The position numbers and the translations under genes were made by a program. A stretch of DNA of 64,000 nucleotides. It comes from Nectonema munidae (taxonomy: Eukaryota; Nematomorpha; Nectonematoida; Nectonematidae). The stretch lies in assembly GCA_030549495.1 (NCBI GenBank), contig JAUIRK010000921.1:248001-312000 (forward strand), written 5' to 3'. Under the pieces are notes generated by a model. That model was given only the letters and a program-made list of their open reading frames with translations. It did no database searches and had not been told where the DNA came from. Positions 62,260-64,000 of the stretch are shown one piece after another. How positions within the stretch are numbered: the stretch's first letter is position 1; each line of letters starts with the position of its first letter.

Positions 62260-62726
62260 CTGGGGGTAAGGGTAAGAGTAAGGCGTGAGAGGATTTTCAG
62301 AGAGCAAGATTAAAGAGAAAGGAAGTATATCTATTACTCCATTACTGTTTTTACACACGCATACATTAATTTTAGTATATTGTCAATAGAATTTTTAATA
62401 GGTAAAAACATTCTGTTATACACTTTATATACTTAACTAGGCTATCAAGTTTTGCTTGATGATTTTTAAGAGAATGACAAAAAAATGTAGGTAACCTTTT
62501 TTACACTGGAGTAAGAGTAACATTGTGATTTTTTTACTACGGAATAGGAATAATTCAAAAGTTGCACTACTCCCCAGGTATGCTTTAAGTGCATACGCGT
62601 ATTTTAAACTTTACAAAAAATTCATCCCTCAAGGAAAAAAGAAGCTCACATAGTAAAACAGTTCTATCAAAATAAAATTCATGACATTTTTATTCTTTGT
62701 AAAGAAAGAAGGATAAAGTTAAGATA

Positions 62727-62935
62727 AAGTTAAAGCCTCGACTTCCACCACCTCTATAATCCGACTACCTCTTTACTTCGACCCGTTTTTTACAGTCTAG
62801 TTTATATCTACTTTATTTCACTATTATATAACCTCTCTATCTTGACCACCTCTCAACTCCGAACACCGACCACTTGTTTTTTAAAAATTCCTATGTTCAT
62901 AATACGATTTTAACTTCTATAACCGACCGTTACTC
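62727..62935. mobile_element. pogo/Tigger-like terminal region
   Basis: A pyrimidine-rich tract with CCTCTATAATCCGACTACC, CTTCGACCCGTTTTTTAC, CCTCTCTATCTTGACCACC and CAACTCCGAACACCGACC. This periodic C-plus-TCGA/CCGA layout is typical of pogo-class ends. Confidence 0.45.
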
Positions 62936-63587
62936 GCATGATTTTATATTTTTTTTACAACACAGAATACTTTAATAATAATTCACCATACTATTGTGTC
63001 GCATTAAAAAAAGACAAGAAATGTCTCTAATGCTTTCATGAGTTTGAAGAGACATACATGATACTTTTGAAACACATGGCAGTTGGAAATTATGAATAGA
63101 AAAGAATTCCTCACACAGCAAACTTAATCCATTACATAGTCTTACATCCATACTCATGTTTTTCATTTATAGCTGAGCTTAGTCGTAAGTTTTTATCATT
63201 TATAAGAGCTTGCATAAAATATGTGATTGTATATTGAATATCTTGAAAAGTTTTAGTTTGATAAAAATTTCGCCTCTGTTCATACTACTTGGAGATGGCT
63301 TGTTTTTTAAGCAAAATTTCATTAAAAAATTACAGGCTCTATCTATTTTAAGGAGAGAAAAATATGAAAAATGACATAATATATTTTAAAACTAAAGTGG
63401 TCTCTATTAGTTTTAGTATTTTGCGTTCAGTTTTTATATAGTAATTTGAAAGTTTATGCTTGATCAAACTACCTCTTCAAAGGTCTCACTTATCAATATT
63501 ACACATATTATAAAAACTAGATAACTCGGACACTCAGGGAAATATAGAGTTTGTCCGACTTGGTGTAAATGAGAGGTACATGATCAA

Positions 63588-63765
63588 AACGGCCGAAACT
63601 AAAACGTTCAAAGACGAAAACGGTCCAAAACCGAAAACTCTAAAACTGAAACGACCGAAAAGTAAGAAATCTTAAAGAATCAAATTTTTTTGAATATAAT
63701 TAATTTTTTTTTATTTTTGACCATTTTGGTTTTCGGCCGTTTTTGTTTTTGGCCGTCTTGACAAT
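63588..63765. mobile_element. Short MITE with CGGCCGAAA inverted repeats
   Basis: The left end is CGGCCGAAACTAAAACGTTC, followed by GACGAAAACGGTCC. The right end in reverse complement is CGGCCAAAAACAAAAACGGC, followed by CGAAAACCAAAATGGTC. About 175 bp in all, non-coding. Confidence 0.65.
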
Positions 63766-64000
63766 CAATCATCTGAGATAGTCGTAGTATCAAGGGCTTA
63801 AACTTTATTTCGACAAATACGACCTTGATATTTTTATTAATCTCTTTTTTTTAATAATTTTTTCAAAAGTTGTATCCAATAAATCCTATTAGTGTTCATT
63901 TCAGAGCTTTTTCATTGATTTTTATGATTTCACTCTTTGTTATTAGTTATAAGAAAAAAAAATAGTTTCTCTAGGTAGTTTATATAAACTGTATTATTTT

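Larger units (their letters stand above)
62260..64000. other. Upstream intron sequence, N-terminal exons not found
   Basis: The TRRAP exon before 62259 was searched for on the minus strand and not found. This stretch holds a pogo-like scrap (62727-62935) and an inverted-repeat MITE (63588-63765). Confidence 0.5.

Noticed and set aside
62972-63240. Possible N-terminal TRRAP exon (a minus-strand reading with IQSHILCKLL resembles human SIQTMSCKLL)
   Set aside because: A stop follows directly and no GT donor precedes it; the frame cannot be joined to the exon at 62259.

Overview
The window is AT-rich eukaryotic DNA from an animal. It has GT-AG introns, many families of cut-and-paste transposon, LINE and tRNA-derived SINE, and one intron-rich host gene that occupies almost everything. 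The host gene is a diverged TRRAP/Tra1 homologue, recognisable along its whole length but clearly fast-evolving. I would guess an invertebrate with an AT-rich, transposon-loaded genome. I cannot name the taxon from sequence alone.

Layout. The TRRAP homologue lies on the minus strand. I could place 39 consecutive exons between 62259 (most N-terminal seen) and 2183 (most C-terminal seen). Together they give 6918 bp, or 2306 codons, with no internal stop and with intron phases that match at every junction. They correspond to roughly residues 590 to 2850 of the human protein, that is most of the HEAT solenoid and the start of the FAT region. The first ~590 codons should lie beyond position 64000. 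The rest of FAT and the PIKK-like pseudokinase should lie left of position 1. No second host gene could be supported.

The introns fall into two size classes: minimal ones of 52-68 bp and long ones of about 0.3 to 6.5 kb. The long ones are transposon graveyards. From left to right: a hAT/DUF4371-like scrap (1-330); a short TTAA-bounded repeat family (2042-2143, 5594-5722, 13978-14101, 29080-29201, with fragments near 39932 and 47855); a 300-bp palindrome (7208-7525) and a foldback element (7803-8057); a MITE with a 27-G run (11656-11951); a CMC-type DNA transposon (15166-16497) carrying a 241-codon open frame; a piggyBac fossil (about 17037-20479); a second TTAA-bounded family (27901-28036, 28153-28302, 39815-39928); a tRNA-like SINE (29650-29820); a Mutator-like fossil (30810-31312) abutting a 5'-truncated LINE (31313-33180); a second, older LINE (36880-39350); a hAT fossil (49390-49860); several SINE copies (52187-52440, 53190-53330, 56436-56560, 58335-58410); and a pair of ~265-bp inverted repeats (54465-54729 and 57877-58141) that bracket two TRRAP exons.

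How it works together. The only functional unit supported is the TRRAP homologue, the activator-binding scaffold shared by the SAGA and NuA4/TIP60 histone acetyltransferase complexes. The repeats sit in its introns. Their main relevance is to splicing (inverted repeats around exons, a repeat 39 bp from a splice donor) and to genome history.
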